A stretch of 21,849 nucleotides of DNA from Syntrophaceae bacterium UBA7544 (GCA_002479215.1 DLME01000006.1:1-21849), one strand, 5' to 3'; counted from the first letter of the stretch, positions 1 through 8,503 are shown. Numbers and translations are program-made. Notes: a model not told the origin generated them from the letters alone.

Positions 1-40
1 GAGAATCTTCGATTCTTAAGGAACAATATTATTCAGTATT

Positions 41-85
41 CGCTCGCTTACCCCACAGCAAGCTACGGGGAATGCGCTCGCTACC
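41..85. repeat. REP-like hairpin with flanking direct repeats
   Basis: An imperfect palindrome, CCCCACAGC-AA-GCTACGGGG (51-70), pairs four and three base pairs around a two-base mismatch. It is flanked by direct copies of CGCTCGCT at 41-48 and 75-82, each followed by a near-identical (T)ACC. Two arm bases appear to have drifted from a perfect CCCCGCAGC/GCTGCGGGG hairpin, so this looks like a decayed copy of a dispersed intergenic repeat. It ends about 12 nt before the first gene. Its family membership is from memory, not from a search. Confidence 0.45.
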
Positions 86-97
86 GAATTCAAATTT

Positions 98-751
98 TTG
101 ATAAAACATCGATTCTATAAAGTGGGAAAAACAGTTTTGCCTTACACAATATTTAATACTCCTCTTCTTAAATCAATTTTGCGGGGCATATCTCTGTTTT
201 TTTTAAGGACACTTGGCTGGAAAGAAATCGGTCAGCTACCCGAAAAAGCAAAATATTTAATGATTGTTGCGCCGCACACTTCTAATTGGGATGTATTCTA
301 TGGTGTGATCCTGGCTTTCGCGCTAAAACTTGACGCTTGTTTTATAGCTAAAAAAGAATTATTCAGGTGGCCTTTCAGCCCGCTTATGAAATGGCTGGGC
401 GGATTGCCGATTGACAGGGCATTATCAAGTAATGTTGTGGATCGAATGATCCATGAATTTGAAGCAAATGAGAAATTCGTCCTGGCCATAGCTCCCGAAG
501 GTACCCGCCATAAAGCAGGTTACTGGAAATCCGGTTTTTACCATATAGCGGAAGGCGCACATGTACCCATCCAGCTAGCTTTTATTGATTATGCAAACAA
601 AACGGGCGGTGTCGGACCGCTTATTTATCCAACTGGGGATATAGATCGGGACATGAGCGCCATTCGTGATTTTTATCTAACAGTTAAGGGAAAATATCCT
701 GATCAAACAAGCCCAGCTGCTATTCGTCCCAGAAATGATTTATTTTTATAA
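98..751 (+). CDS. PlsC-like lysophospholipid acyltransferase family protein
   Basis: A 217-residue membrane-associated acyltransferase of the PlsC/LPLAT superfamily, expected to move an acyl chain onto a lysophospholipid or related lipid acceptor at the inner membrane. The catalytic HX4D motif is visible as APHTSNWD (His60, Asp65), and the acceptor-binding block as APEGTR (Glu134-Gly-Thr-Arg). A hydrophobic, basic N-terminal stretch (about 1-40) precedes the motif, as usual for the short members (about 200 aa). The start is a TTG at 98 with no clear Shine-Dalgarno sequence. The frame is open back to a stop at 17-19 with no upstream ATG, so the exact start is uncertain. The true acceptor lipid cannot be read from the sequence; this is not the canonical plsC neighbourhood. 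Confidence 0.8.
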   Translation: MIKHRFYKVGKTVLPYTIFNTPLLKSILRGISLFFLRTLGWKEIGQLPEKAKYLMIVAPHTSNWDVFYGVILAFALKLDACFIAKKELFRWPFSPLMKWLGGLPIDRALSSNVVDRMIHEFEANEKFVLAIAPEGTRHKAGYWKSGFYHIAEGAHVPIQLAFIDYANKTGGVGPLIYPTGDIDRDMSAIRDFYLTVKGKYPDQTSPAAIRPRNDLFL

Positions 752-873
752 TGCGCCGGATATGATGTATGTATGCAAAAATATTTTTTGATCATCAATA
801 TCCCGATATTCTCGTATTTCCTGGCATCAAATGACTGTATTTATTATCAATAATCGCATAAGTATATAGAACT

Positions 874-2217
874 ATGGATAAATCCGTTCGTCATCTGGCG
901 GTCGACATTTTAACTCTGATTCAAAAACGCCAAAAATTTGCCGCACCGCTTATCGATAACTGCCTCGATGCTTATAAATTATCCGGCACTGCTGATGGGC
1001 GTCTGCTTACTCACCTTGTTTACGGAGAACTACGCTTTCAGGGACATCTTGATTGGATAATCGCCAAACTATATCAAGGTGATTTTTCCATACTCAATGA
1101 AAAAATTAAAAATATTTTACGCATTGCCCTTTATCAACTTAAATTCAGCGAACGGTTACCAGAGTTTGCCGTTGTCGATGAAGCTGTCAAGATCGCCAAA
1201 AAAATTCGCCCCGCCAAAAGCGCGCTGGTCAATGCACTTTTAAGAAATTACCTCCGCTATGGTAAAAAAATATCTTTCCCTTCTTTCGAAAAAAACCCGG
1301 CTGAACACATTGCGGCATTTCATTCCCATCCTTTGTGGCTCGTTAAAAAATGGATTAATATTTTCGGCATACAAGAGACCTTGGCATTGTGCGCGGCTAA
1401 TAATGAAATACCGCCTTTGACCATACGCGTTAATACTTTAAAAACCACACGGGAAGAACTTAAAGAAAAACTTGTATCCTCAGGCCTTGATATTAATGAA
1501 ACAACTTTTTCTCCCGATGGTTTTACTCTGTCTCATGTAGATCAACCGATTCAAAAAACATCCTTTTTTCACAAAGGATTGATTCGTATTCAAGACGAGG
1601 GCTCACAGTGTATTTCTTATCTGGTCAGTCCGAAAGAAAATGAAACAGTTCTTGATATTTGTGCCGGCACAGGCGGAAAGACAACTCATTTAGCGGCAAT
1701 TTTGAAAAACAAAGGTCAAATCATTGCCACTGATCGTGATTCAAAAAAAATTTCTGAGCTAAAAAAAGAAACAGGGAGAATGGGAATTACAATTATAGCA
1801 ACCCAAACGGCTGATCTGAGTATTAGTCTGCCCGATTCATTAAAAGAAAGGTTCGATCATGTTCTTGTTGATGCCCCTTGCTCCGGCACGGGAACCCTGC
1901 GGCGAAATCCCGAAATCAAATGGCGTATCCGTCCTGAGGATTTGCATAATTATACTGCAGTTCAAAAGCTTATTTTAGGCAATGCTGCTCTGGCTGTTAA
2001 AAAAGGCGGCCACTTAATATATTCTACCTGTTCACTTTTGCCCGAGGAAAATGAGTGCATTATAGATGATTTCATAAAGTCGAATAAACGCTTTTCTTTA
2101 TGCAAGCCCACTTCATTAATAAAGCCTCAACTATTGGACAAGCACAATTTTTATCATACTTATCCACAGGCGAATAATATGGATGGTTTTTTTGGTGTTA
2201 TATTGAAGAGCCAATGA
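874..2217 (+). CDS. rsmB: 16S rRNA (cytosine-967-C5)-methyltransferase RsmB
   Basis: Makes m5C967 in 16S rRNA using S-adenosylmethionine, in the cytoplasm. At 447 residues it has the family length. Residues 1 to about 140 form the NusB-like RNA-binding domain, followed by the Rossmann methyltransferase core. SAM-binding motif I is DICAGTGGKTTHLA (from Asp261). Motif IV is DAPCSGTG (Cys336, the release cysteine). Motif VI is STCSLLPEENE, with Cys386 as the likely covalent nucleophile. The ATG at 874 has no obvious ribosome-binding site, but starting there gives the expected N terminus. It follows the acyltransferase after 122 nt and could be transcribed with the genes downstream. Confidence 0.95.
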   Translation: MDKSVRHLAVDILTLIQKRQKFAAPLIDNCLDAYKLSGTADGRLLTHLVYGELRFQGHLDWIIAKLYQGDFSILNEKIKNILRIALYQLKFSERLPEFAVVDEAVKIAKKIRPAKSALVNALLRNYLRYGKKISFPSFEKNPAEHIAAFHSHPLWLVKKWINIFGIQETLALCAANNEIPPLTIRVNTLKTTREELKEKLVSSGLDINETTFSPDGFTLSHVDQPIQKTSFFHKGLIRIQDEGSQCISYLVSPKENETVLDICAGTGGKTTHLAAILKNKGQIIATDRDSKKISELKKETGRMGITIIATQTADLSISLPDSLKERFDHVLVDAPCSGTGTLRRNPEIKWRIRPEDLHNYTAVQKLILGNAALAVKKGGHLIYSTCSLLPEENECIIDDFIKSNKRFSLCKPTSLIKPQLLDKHNFYHTYPQANNMDGFFGVILKSQ

Positions 2218-2247
2218 TATAATCTTTTTTAATGTGTTTGATTTAAA

Positions 2248-2275
2248 TTGACGAGAGAAACAAAAAAATGATAGT
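2248..2275 (+). promoter_or_regulatory. Possible sigma-70 promoter for the MBL-fold hydrolase gene
   Basis: TTGACG (2248-2253) is followed after 16 nt by GATAGT (2270-2275), a weak -10 match. It lies in the 58-nt gap after rsmB and just ahead of the Shine-Dalgarno sequence of the next gene. Only the -35 is convincing. Confidence 0.3.
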
Positions 2276-2290
2276 TTGCAAAAGATTTTT

Positions 2291-2295
2291 GGAGG
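2291..2295 (+). promoter_or_regulatory. Ribosome-binding site that sets the MBL-fold gene start
   Basis: GGAGG lies 7 nt before the ATG at 2303. An alternative in-frame TTG at 2276 has no such site and would place the GGAGG inside the coding sequence, so the ATG is preferred. Confidence 0.8.
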
Positions 2296-2302
2296 AGCCT
2301 TC

Positions 2303-2932
2303 ATGTTCGTAAAACAAATGCAGGTCGGCCAGATGGCTGTTTTTGCCTATTTACTCGGAGATACTGTCACCGGCGATGCGCTGGTCATTGATCCTGCGGA
2401 TAATGTCAAAGATATTATTGCCGAAGCCAGAAAAAACAAATTGAAGATCAACTATGTTGTCAATACTCACGGCCATGTCGATCATATAGGTGGAAATGCC
2501 GAAATGCATAAACTTACCGGCGCTAAAATAATCATTCACGAAAACGATGCCCCGATGCTCACTTCCACGCCGGCCATGATGCTCAAGATGTTCGGGGCGA
2601 AACAATCCCCACCTGCCGACATTCTGGTTAAAGACGGAAATGTAATCTCCGTGGGCAATATTGAGCTGAAAGTTATTTCCACCCCCGGGCACTCTCCCGG
2701 CGGAATGTGTCTTTATACCCCCGGATTTATTTTCACTGGTGATACTCTTTTTGTGGAAGCGGTAGGCAGAACAGATTTGCCGGGCGGTTCCTGGCAGATA
2801 ATGTACGATTCCATTCAAAAGAAACTCTTCACCCTGCCGGATGACACTAAAGTTATGCCGGGACATAATTACGGACGTACACCTACTTCCACGATCGGCC
2901 ATGAAAAAAAATACAATCCATCAGTGAGATAA
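2303..2932 (+). CDS. Metallo-beta-lactamase-fold hydrolase (glyoxalase II-like)
   Basis: A 209-residue cytoplasmic MBL-fold metallohydrolase. The metal-binding motif THGHVDH (HxHxDH) is followed by TPGHSPGG (third metal His), FTGDTLF (bridging Asp) and MPGHNYG (last His), which together supply a two-metal site. The order and spacing match short glyoxalase II/YcbL-like hydrolases that cleave thioesters such as S-lactoylglutathione. The substrate cannot be fixed here, and persulfide dioxygenase- or thioesterase-type roles are alternatives. The start at 2303 is supported by GGAGG at 2291. purC follows after 15 nt, so the two are probably cotranscribed. Confidence 0.88.
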   Translation: MFVKQMQVGQMAVFAYLLGDTVTGDALVIDPADNVKDIIAEARKNKLKINYVVNTHGHVDHIGGNAEMHKLTGAKIIIHENDAPMLTSTPAMMLKMFGAKQSPPADILVKDGNVISVGNIELKVISTPGHSPGGMCLYTPGFIFTGDTLFVEAVGRTDLPGGSWQIMYDSIQKKLFTLPDDTKVMPGHNYGRTPTSTIGHEKKYNPSVR

Positions 2933-2947
2933 AGGAGCATATCTTTT

Positions 2948-3829
2948 ATGACTAAGAGCATCCAGCAGACCAATTTTCCCCAATTAAAGTTTATTAATCG
3001 CGGTAAAGTTCGCGATCTTTATGCCGTAAAAGATTACTTACTGATCGTGGCCACGGACCGTATTTCAGCTTTTGATGTTATTATGCCCAATCCGATTCCC
3101 GGCAAAGGCGTGATTTTAAATCGCATGTCCGCTTTTTGGTTCAAACAGATGGAAGATATTATCGGCAACCATATTGTATCAACCAATGCGGTTGATTTTC
3201 CCGCCGAATGCGCCCCCTATCGAGAAGCATTGGAAGGCCGAAGCATGCTAGTGAAAAAAGCCTCTCCGCTGCCGGTGGAGTGCATTGTGCGGGGTTATCT
3301 CTCCGGCTCTGGATGGAAAGATTATCTTAACAGTCAATCAATTTCGGGCATTAAACTTCCGTCCGGATTGAAAGAATCTTCCCGCCTGCCCCAGACCATT
3401 TTTACTCCGACGACCAAAGCTCCTGAAGGCAAGCATGATACAGCAATCACCAGAGGCAAAATGGAAGACATTATCGGCATAGAACTAACCGCTAAAATTA
3501 TAAATATCTCCTTAGCTATTTATGAACGGGCGGCGTCTATAGCTAAAAGCGCCGGAATTATCATTGCCGATACTAAAATGGAGTTCGGCCTTATCGGCAA
3601 GGAATTAATCCTGATCGACGAACTGCTCACTCCCGACTCCTCCCGCTTCTGGCCGAGCGATGATTACAAAGAAGGACGGGCGCAAAAAAGTTTCGACAAG
3701 CAATTCCTTAGGGACTATCTCCTTTCCATCAAATGGAACCAGAAACCGCCCGCACCGGAATTGCCGCCGGAAATTATTGAAAAAACCAGAGCAAAATACG
3801 AAGAAGCCCTAAAACGTCTGGTAAAATAA
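2948..3829 (+). CDS. purC: Phosphoribosylaminoimidazole-succinocarboxamide synthase
   Basis: SAICAR synthetase of de novo purine synthesis: it joins CAIR and aspartate using ATP. The protein is 293 residues, matching the longer, yeast-type branch of the family rather than the roughly 237-aa E. coli form. Recognisable blocks are [10 protein letters not shown] near the N terminus, [13 protein letters not shown] (nucleotide-binding region), [17 protein letters not shown] and, later, IADTKMEFG and [13 protein letters not shown], both family signatures. The Shine-Dalgarno AAGGAG (2932-2937) overlaps the stop of the upstream MBL-fold gene and lies 10 nt from the ATG. No other purine genes are nearby, so it is separated from a pur cluster. 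Confidence 0.96.
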   Translation: MTKSIQQTNFPQLKFINRGKVRDLYAVKDYLLIVATDRISAFDVIMPNPIPGKGVILNRMSAFWFKQMEDIIGNHIVSTNAVDFPAECAPYREALEGRSMLVKKASPLPVECIVRGYLSGSGWKDYLNSQSISGIKLPSGLKESSRLPQTIFTPTTKAPEGKHDTAITRGKMEDIIGIELTAKIINISLAIYERAASIAKSAGIIIADTKMEFGLIGKELILIDELLTPDSSRFWPSDDYKEGRAQKSFDKQFLRDYLLSIKWNQKPPAPELPPEIIEKTRAKYEEALKRLVK

Positions 3830-3841
3830 TTTATTACCCCA

Positions 3842-3868
3842 TTGACATAATCAAAATCATTATTAAAT
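3842..3868 (+). promoter_or_regulatory. Possible promoter for the small ORF-dnaJ pair
   Basis: A perfect TTGACA (3842-3847) lies in the AT-rich gap after purC. The best downstream -10-like hexamer is TTAAAT (3863-3868), at a short 15-nt spacing. It sits about 35 nt ahead of the TTG start at 3902. The -10 is weak. Confidence 0.35.
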
Positions 3869-3890
3869 TTATCCAAATATATTAGTTTCA

Positions 3891-3895
3891 GGGGG
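3891..3895 (+). promoter_or_regulatory. Ribosome-binding site supporting a TTG start
   Basis: GGGGG, within AGGGGGA, lies 6 nt before the TTG at 3902. No ATG lies at a suitable distance, so this site decides the non-ATG start. Confidence 0.6.
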
Positions 3896-3901
3896 ACACA
3901 T

Positions 3902-4300
3902 TTGAGCTCTAGAAAACTGCCAGATTACAACTTAAAACAAAAAATATTATATATCGATAATACCAGCTCTGAAATTCTTCAGAATTATGGCAATTTGTTT
4001 CTGGAAGAAGGCGGTATATCCGATGCGCTCGATTTTTATGAAAAAGCAAAGCACCATAAAGGTATGCAAAAAATAAAGGACATAGCTTTTGATACCGGCG
4101 ATGTAATGCTTTTTCAACGCGCCGCGAAAGCCCTAAACTTGGAACTAAATAAAACCGATTGGGAAAGCATCGGTCAAAAAGCCGTCGCCTTAAAAAAATA
4201 TTCTTTTGCTCAACATGCCCTGGAAAAAGCGGGCAACCAGGAGAATTTAAATTCACTGAAGAAAATTATGGAAGCGGAGAAACTTGGAAAAAGCGCATGA
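3902..4300 (+). CDS. Unrecognised helical-repeat protein coupled to dnaJ
   Basis: A 132-residue soluble protein with no signal peptide or membrane segment; I do not recognise a named family. The sequence is almost wholly helix-forming and resembles degenerate TPR or alpha-solenoid units, for example [17 protein letters not shown] (about 37-53), a Phe/Ala-rich second unit ([16 protein letters not shown]) and a third ([18 protein letters not shown], about 100-117). It starts at TTG with a strong Shine-Dalgarno sequence 6 nt upstream. Its stop codon overlaps the dnaJ ATG (ATGA, 4297-4300), an arrangement typical of translational coupling and implying matched production. A role as a chaperone partner or adaptor for the J protein is inference. 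That it is a real gene is supported by the overlap, the ribosome-binding site and in-frame continuity. Confidence 0.75.
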   Translation: MSSRKLPDYNLKQKILYIDNTSSEILQNYGNLFLEEGGISDALDFYEKAKHHKGMQKIKDIAFDTGDVMLFQRAAKALNLELNKTDWESIGQKAVALKKYSFAQHALEKAGNQENLNSLKKIMEAEKLGKSA

Positions 4301-5361
4301 CAAAAAAGGACTATTATGAAATTCTCGGTGTAAAATCAGCATCTTCTGAAGAAGAAATAAAGAAAAATTACCGTAAAATAGCAATGAAATATCATCCGGA
4401 TAGAAATCCGGGCGATAAAAAAGCGGAAGAACAGTTCAAAGAAGCGGCTGAAGCTTACGAAGTATTAAGCGATAAACAAAAGAGGGATATCTATGACCAT
4501 TACGGTCATGAAGGTTTAAGCAGTACCGGCTTTAGAGGCTTTAGCGGTTTTGATGATATTTTTTCTCATTTCAGTGATATTTTTGAGGATGTTTTTGGGT
4601 TTAGCGGTGTAAGAGGCAGATCGCATTCATTTGTGCGTACCGGAGCTGATTTACGCTATGATCTGAAAATTTCTTTCCTTGATGCCGCCTCTGGACTGAC
4701 CACAACAATTGAACTGGAAAAACTAGCCACCTGCCATGACTGCCAAGGCACCGGAGCCGTACCGGGAACCTCTCCGGAAACATGCCGGACATGTCAAGGG
4801 CGCGGTCAAGTAATTCAATCCAGCGGATTCTTCATGATTAGTTCCACCTGCCCTCAATGCCAAGGTCGCGGCAAATTAATATCCAAACCATGCAATACCT
4901 GCAAGGGCATGGGCCAAGAGAATATCAAGAAAAATGTTCAGCTAAAAATTCCTGCCGGTGTGGAAACCGGCTCCCGTCTGCGTTTGCGCGGTGAGGGTGA
5001 ATCAGGCGATCATGGCGGGCCAAGTGGAAATTTATATGTCTTTTTACATGTAGAAGAACACGAATATTTTACCAGATCAAACGACGACATAATTTGCCGC
5101 GTCCCCATTTCTTTCGTTCAGGCTGCATTGGGGACAACAATTGAAGTCCCTACTCTTCAAGATAATGAAAAAATAAAAATCCCCAAAGGGACTCAAACCG
5201 GTAAAACTTTTCGGCTCAAAGGTAAAGGTATTCCTCATGTTCGCGGTTTGGGACGCGGTGATCAGATCATCGATATTTTTGTACAAACACCTACAGAACT
5301 CAGCAAAAAGCAGGAAGAACTTTTAAGAGAATTTGATAGACTAAGCCCATCCGTTAACTAA
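4297..5361 (+). CDS. dnaJ: Chaperone protein DnaJ (type I J-domain protein)
   Basis: Hsp40 co-chaperone that stimulates DnaK ATPase and delivers unfolded clients. The protein is 354 residues. The N-terminal J domain carries the HPD tripeptide at residues 33-35. A Gly/Phe-rich linker follows (about 70-110). The zinc-binding region has four CxxCxGxG repeats, from Cys146 to about residue 206 ([32 protein letters not shown]). The client-binding C-terminal domains complete it. The frame can be extended upstream to 4159, but that would overlap most of the C-terminal third of the preceding gene; the ATG at 4297 gives the canonical [11 protein letters not shown] start. Neither dnaK nor grpE is in the window, so this may be an extra, specialised DnaJ or simply a dispersed copy. 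Confidence 0.95.
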   Translation: MTKKDYYEILGVKSASSEEEIKKNYRKIAMKYHPDRNPGDKKAEEQFKEAAEAYEVLSDKQKRDIYDHYGHEGLSSTGFRGFSGFDDIFSHFSDIFEDVFGFSGVRGRSHSFVRTGADLRYDLKISFLDAASGLTTTIELEKLATCHDCQGTGAVPGTSPETCRTCQGRGQVIQSSGFFMISSTCPQCQGRGKLISKPCNTCKGMGQENIKKNVQLKIPAGVETGSRLRLRGEGESGDHGGPSGNLYVFLHVEEHEYFTRSNDDIICRVPISFVQAALGTTIEVPTLQDNEKIKIPKGTQTGKTFRLKGKGIPHVRGLGRGDQIIDIFVQTPTELSKKQEELLREFDRLSPSVN

Positions 5362-5431
5362 TACCAACCGATAGAGAAGTTCCTTTCTTGTTCGCCGAAA
5401 ACTATCCGCAAAAAAATTAATCCTGACATAT

Positions 5432-5498
5432 GCTTTTTCGGCAGGGCATAGATACGACGAAGAAGATTAGACAGCTATATTTTATGCCTTGCGAAAAA
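5432..5498. repeat. Long imperfect inverted repeat between dnaJ and the lipoprotein gene
   Basis: Left arm 5434-5450 pairs with right arm 5483-5498: 10 pairs (one G-U), a single bulged G, then 6 further pairs, enclosing a loop of 32 nt. It lies in the 267-nt non-coding gap 5362-5628. No T-run follows, so it is not an ordinary terminator. It could be an mRNA stem, a small RNA or a decayed mobile repeat. Nothing else in the gap is recognisable. Confidence 0.5.
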
Positions 5499-5616
5499 TA
5501 TTCACAGCGATATCCTCATTGATGCAATTTTATACAAAGCAAAATTAGTATTGCCGGATAATAGTTATTGCAATAACAATAAACATATGATTAGAAATTT
5601 CGCAGTAATTATCACT

Positions 5617-5622
5617 AGAGGA
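5617..5622 (+). promoter_or_regulatory. Ribosome-binding site that sets the DUF3568 lipoprotein start
   Basis: AGAGGA lies 6 nt before the ATG at 5629. The longer reading frame from 5551 would put 26 residues before the signal peptide, so the shorter start is preferred. Confidence 0.75.
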
Positions 5623-5628
5623 CGAAAT

Positions 5629-6030
5629 ATGAAAAGAAATATTTTTGGTCTTATTTACTTATCAGTTATTCTTTTTCTTTTTTCCGGCTGTGCCGCACTT
5701 GTTGTTGGCGGCGCTGCAGTAGGAGCCGGTACGGGAACTTACTTTTACGTCAACGGTGAATTGAAGACCGATTACTATGCATCTTTTGATAAGACCTGGA
5801 ATGCCTGCGAGAAAACAATAGCTGATATGCGCGGTATTGAAGTCGTTCCAGTAAAAGAAATCGCCCAGGGGAAAATTACTACAGTTATCAATGGCGAAAA
5901 AGTTAAATTTGACATAACTTATAAATCAAAGAATTTCACTACAGTTGCTATACGCGTGGGCTTAATCGGGAATAAACTATCCTCCCAACTGTTGCACGAT
6001 AAAATCGCCGAATACCTGGCCAAAAATTAA
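5629..6030 (+). CDS. DUF3568 family lipoprotein
   Basis: A 133-residue predicted outer- or inner-membrane-anchored lipoprotein. The signal peptide is a basic start (MKRN) and a hydrophobic core ending in the lipobox LFSGC, with Cys21 as the lipidated residue. A Gly/Ala-rich stretch just after the cysteine (VVGGAAVGAGTGTYFYVNGEL) and the following TWNACEKTIADM/KITTVINGEKVKFDITY pattern match DUF3568 proteins, which are small and of unknown function. The start is set by AGAGGA at 5617. It lies 32 nt ahead of the flippase-like gene on the same strand, with no terminator seen between, so they may be cotranscribed. No enzymatic motif is visible. Confidence 0.8.
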   Translation: MKRNIFGLIYLSVILFLFSGCAALVVGGAAVGAGTGTYFYVNGELKTDYYASFDKTWNACEKTIADMRGIEVVPVKEIAQGKITTVINGEKVKFDITYKSKNFTTVAIRVGLIGNKLSSQLLHDKIAEYLAKN

Positions 6031-6062
6031 ATATCTAAAATAGGCTGCAACCTGATAATAAA

Positions 6063-7067
6063 ATGAATAAAAAACTTCTTTTTGGCGTAGTGCTTGGCAT
6101 TGTCCTGATATACTTCTCGGTTCGGGGAATCAATTTTAATGAAACCATCTCTCACCTGAAGAAAATCCACCTTGGTTATGCCGCCTTATCTCTTTTCTTT
6201 ATCGTTTTAATGCAGACTTTGCGATCCTACCGCTGGGGGGTTATCCTGCAGCCGCTGGAAAAGATCTCGCAGTTTACTCTCTTTGCCGTTAGCTGTGTCG
6301 GTTTTCTCGCTATTGCTTCGATTCCCGCCCGTCTGGGCGAATTGGCCCGGCCTTTTCTGATCTCCCGGAAAAGCTCCATAAAGATGTCTTCAGGTCTGGG
6401 CACCGTGGCTATTGAAAGAGTTCTCGACTTTCTTGCCATCCTTATCATCACTATTTTAATGTTGTTTGTGTTCTGGCAAAAGCTACCTCTCGAGATGATT
6501 ATATCGGCAGTGCTGTTTTTCATCATAACGCTGATTATGATTTTTTTTACGTTGAGTTTAGTCTGGCGTCGGGAAAAGGCGGTTATCGTTATTCAATGGT
6601 TTGTTCGTAAACTACCCGGAAAGATCGCCGACAAAATGGATCCCGTGATTCACCACTTCATTGACGGCTTTGAAGTCATCAAAAACGTAAAAATGTTATT
6701 GTATCTTTTTTTTCTTTCGGCGGTCGTCTGGCTTGTGGATGTCGCCGCCATTTATGCTCTGCTTTTTGCTTTTGGTTTTAATCTGCCGGTTCTGGCGGCC
6801 TTCGTTGTGATGGTAATTCTTATCGCGGGCATTGCCATTCCCACCGCGCCCGGTTTTATCGGAAACTGGCATTATGCCTGTATTCTGGGATTGAGTCTTT
6901 TCGGCGTGGCCAAACCGGAAGCTTTTTCCTTCGCCCTTGTGTATCACTTCATGTCGATGGCTGTTGTTATCGTCCTGGGTGTAATCTTTCTGCCCTTTAA
7001 TAAATTTTCCATTGCCGACATGAAAAAGCAGATGAATCAAAATAAATTAAATGCAGAGGTCAAATAA
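6063..7067 (+). CDS. Flippase-like domain protein (UPF0104/LPG synthase TM family)
   Basis: A 334-residue polytopic inner-membrane protein with about 7-8 hydrophobic segments spread over the whole length. It resembles the N-terminal flippase half of MprF and the YbhN/UPF0104 family (PF03706). Family marks are the RWGVILQPL region after the second helix, the IPARLGELARPFLI block (Arg-rich, in the first half), the VAIERVLDFLAI segment and the PTAPGFIGNWHYA segment near the C terminus. Members move lipids or polyisoprenyl-linked intermediates across membranes, but the substrate here is unknown. Its 3' end faces ntrX tail to tail, with only 30 nt between and no evident terminator. Confidence 0.85.
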   Translation: MNKKLLFGVVLGIVLIYFSVRGINFNETISHLKKIHLGYAALSLFFIVLMQTLRSYRWGVILQPLEKISQFTLFAVSCVGFLAIASIPARLGELARPFLISRKSSIKMSSGLGTVAIERVLDFLAILIITILMLFVFWQKLPLEMIISAVLFFIITLIMIFFTLSLVWRREKAVIVIQWFVRKLPGKIADKMDPVIHHFIDGFEVIKNVKMLLYLFFLSAVVWLVDVAAIYALLFAFGFNLPVLAAFVVMVILIAGIAIPTAPGFIGNWHYACILGLSLFGVAKPEAFSFALVYHFMSMAVVIVLGVIFLPFNKFSIADMKKQMNQNKLNAEVK

Positions 7068-7097
7068 AAGTTTAGGTAGTCCAATCAAAGCCATCTA

Positions 7098-8462
7098 TCA
7101 TTCTTTTGCCATTACTTTAAGGCTTTTTAATTTTTTATGTAGATTACTACGTTCCAAGCCGATTGCTTCCGCCGTTTTCGAAATATTACCTTCATTTTCT
7201 TCCAGTTTCTTTAAAATAAATTTTCTTTCGAAATCGATTTTCGCATCTTTTAAGGAATCGGTAACTATATTATCAAGGCCAGGGGTTTTCTCTTCCTCCG
7301 CCTTGATATTCAAAAGCGGAATATCTTTGATAGTTATTTCATTAGAAGGAGTTAGAATAATCAATCTCTCTATAATATTTTTCAACTCGCGCACATTCCC
7401 GGGCCAATTATGTTCCATCAACAACGCCAATGCATCGGTAGTTAAGGTCTTTGGCTCCTGACCTTCTTTAACGGCAGCGTCCAACAAGAAACGCTCCGCT
7501 AACAGCTTAATATCTTCCTTTCTTTCGCGCAGTGACGGAACGCGCAGTGGAATTACATGCAAACGATAATAAAGATCATTACGGAAACGCCCCGCCTCCA
7601 TTTCCTTTTCCAAGTCCTTATTTGTTGCAGCTAAAACCCGCACATCCATATCTATTAATTTATTGCCGCCCACTCTTTCAAACTTCTTTTCCTGCAGTAT
7701 ACGTAAAATCTTCGCTTGCGCTTTCAAGCTCATATCGGCTACTTCATCGAGAAAAATTGTGCCTTCATGGGACAGATCGAATTTGCCGCGCTTTTTTTCT
7801 GTGGCCCCCGTGAAAGCCCCTTTTTCGTGGCCGAATAATTCGCTTTCAATAAGTTCTTCCGGTATAGCAGCGCAATTGACTTCGACAATGGATTTTTGCG
7901 ACCTCCGGCTTAAGTGGTGTATTGAGCGCGCCACCAGTTCTTTCCCCGTGCCGTTTTCCCCCATAATCAAAATCCATGCATTTGTAGGAGCAACAATACC
8001 GATCATTTCTTTGAGTTCTGTTATTTGCGGGCTAATGCCGGTCAATTCGTATTGGTGAGATACTTTTTGTTTCAATAAAATGTTTTCCTCTTCCAAACGA
8101 ATTACATTGAGAGCGTTGTTCACCATGATTATGACCTTATCGAGGGAGAGAGGCTTTTCAATAAAATCAAAGGCACCCAGTTTTGTTGCTTTAACTGCGG
8201 TTTCGATTGTACCATGGCCGGACATCATAATTACCAATACATCAGGGTATTCAGATTTAATTGTTTTTAGTGTTTGCAAACCATCTATACCCGGCAACCA
8301 GATATCTAATAATACCAGCCTCGGCATTTCTTCTTCAACAATTTTAATGGCAGCTTCGCCACTGTCCGCCACCATCACTTGATGTCCTTCGTCGCTTAAA
8401 ATAGCTTTTAACGACTGGCAAATGCTCTCTTCATCATCAACTACAAGAATTGTCTCGTTCAT
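7098..8462 (-). CDS. ntrX: NtrX-like sigma-54-dependent response regulator
   Basis: A cytoplasmic response regulator that activates sigma-54 promoters when phosphorylated by its kinase. The protein is 454 residues from the ATG at 8462; a TTG seven codons upstream (8483) is also possible. The receiver domain covers about 1-120, with acidic Asp9/Asp10 and phospho-acceptor Asp53 (LLDIWLPG). The AAA+ domain has Walker A GENGTGKE and the sigma-54 contact loop GAFTGA at 215-220, so it should engage sigma-54 RNA polymerase. The C-terminal Fis-type helix-turn-helix contains the NtrX-like ERSNLHKKLKSL. It lies 41 nt downstream of the NtrY-like kinase, its likely partner. The exact target genes are unknown. 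Confidence 0.92.
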   Translation of the reverse strand: MNETILVVDDEESICQSLKAILSDEGHQVMVADSGEAAIKIVEEEMPRLVLLDIWLPGIDGLQTLKTIKSEYPDVLVIMMSGHGTIETAVKATKLGAFDFIEKPLSLDKVIIMVNNALNVIRLEEENILLKQKVSHQYELTGISPQITELKEMIGIVAPTNAWILIMGENGTGKELVARSIHHLSRRSQKSIVEVNCAAIPEELIESELFGHEKGAFTGATEKKRGKFDLSHEGTIFLDEVADMSLKAQAKILRILQEKKFERVGGNKLIDMDVRVLAATNKDLEKEMEAGRFRNDLYYRLHVIPLRVPSLRERKEDIKLLAERFLLDAAVKEGQEPKTLTTDALALLMEHNWPGNVRELKNIIERLIILTPSNEITIKDIPLLNIKAEEEKTPGLDNIVTDSLKDAKIDFERKFILKKLEENEGNISKTAEAIGLERSNLHKKLKSLKVMAKE

Positions 8463-8503
8463 AATTATTATTTTTTCATCCAATTACTTTTTTATAATAT
8501 AAT

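Noticed and set aside
2351..2902. 183-aa open frame on the - strand opposite the MBL-fold gene
   Set aside because: It is antisense to a gene with a full set of metal-binding motifs, has no recognisable domains and no ribosome-binding site; it is a shadow.
4159..4296. 46-codon N-terminal extension of DnaJ
   Set aside because: It overlaps the C-terminal third of the preceding gene and adds sequence not found before a J domain; the ATG at 4297 gives the canonical start.
5370..5406. GATAG/CTATC pairing after dnaJ as a terminator
   Set aside because: Only 5 bp over a long loop, followed by A-rich rather than T-rich sequence.
7051..8382. + strand frames over ntrX (136, 93, 131 and 100 aa)
   Set aside because: Shadows of an intact response regulator; the sequences are Ser/Phe-rich, as expected from antisense translation.
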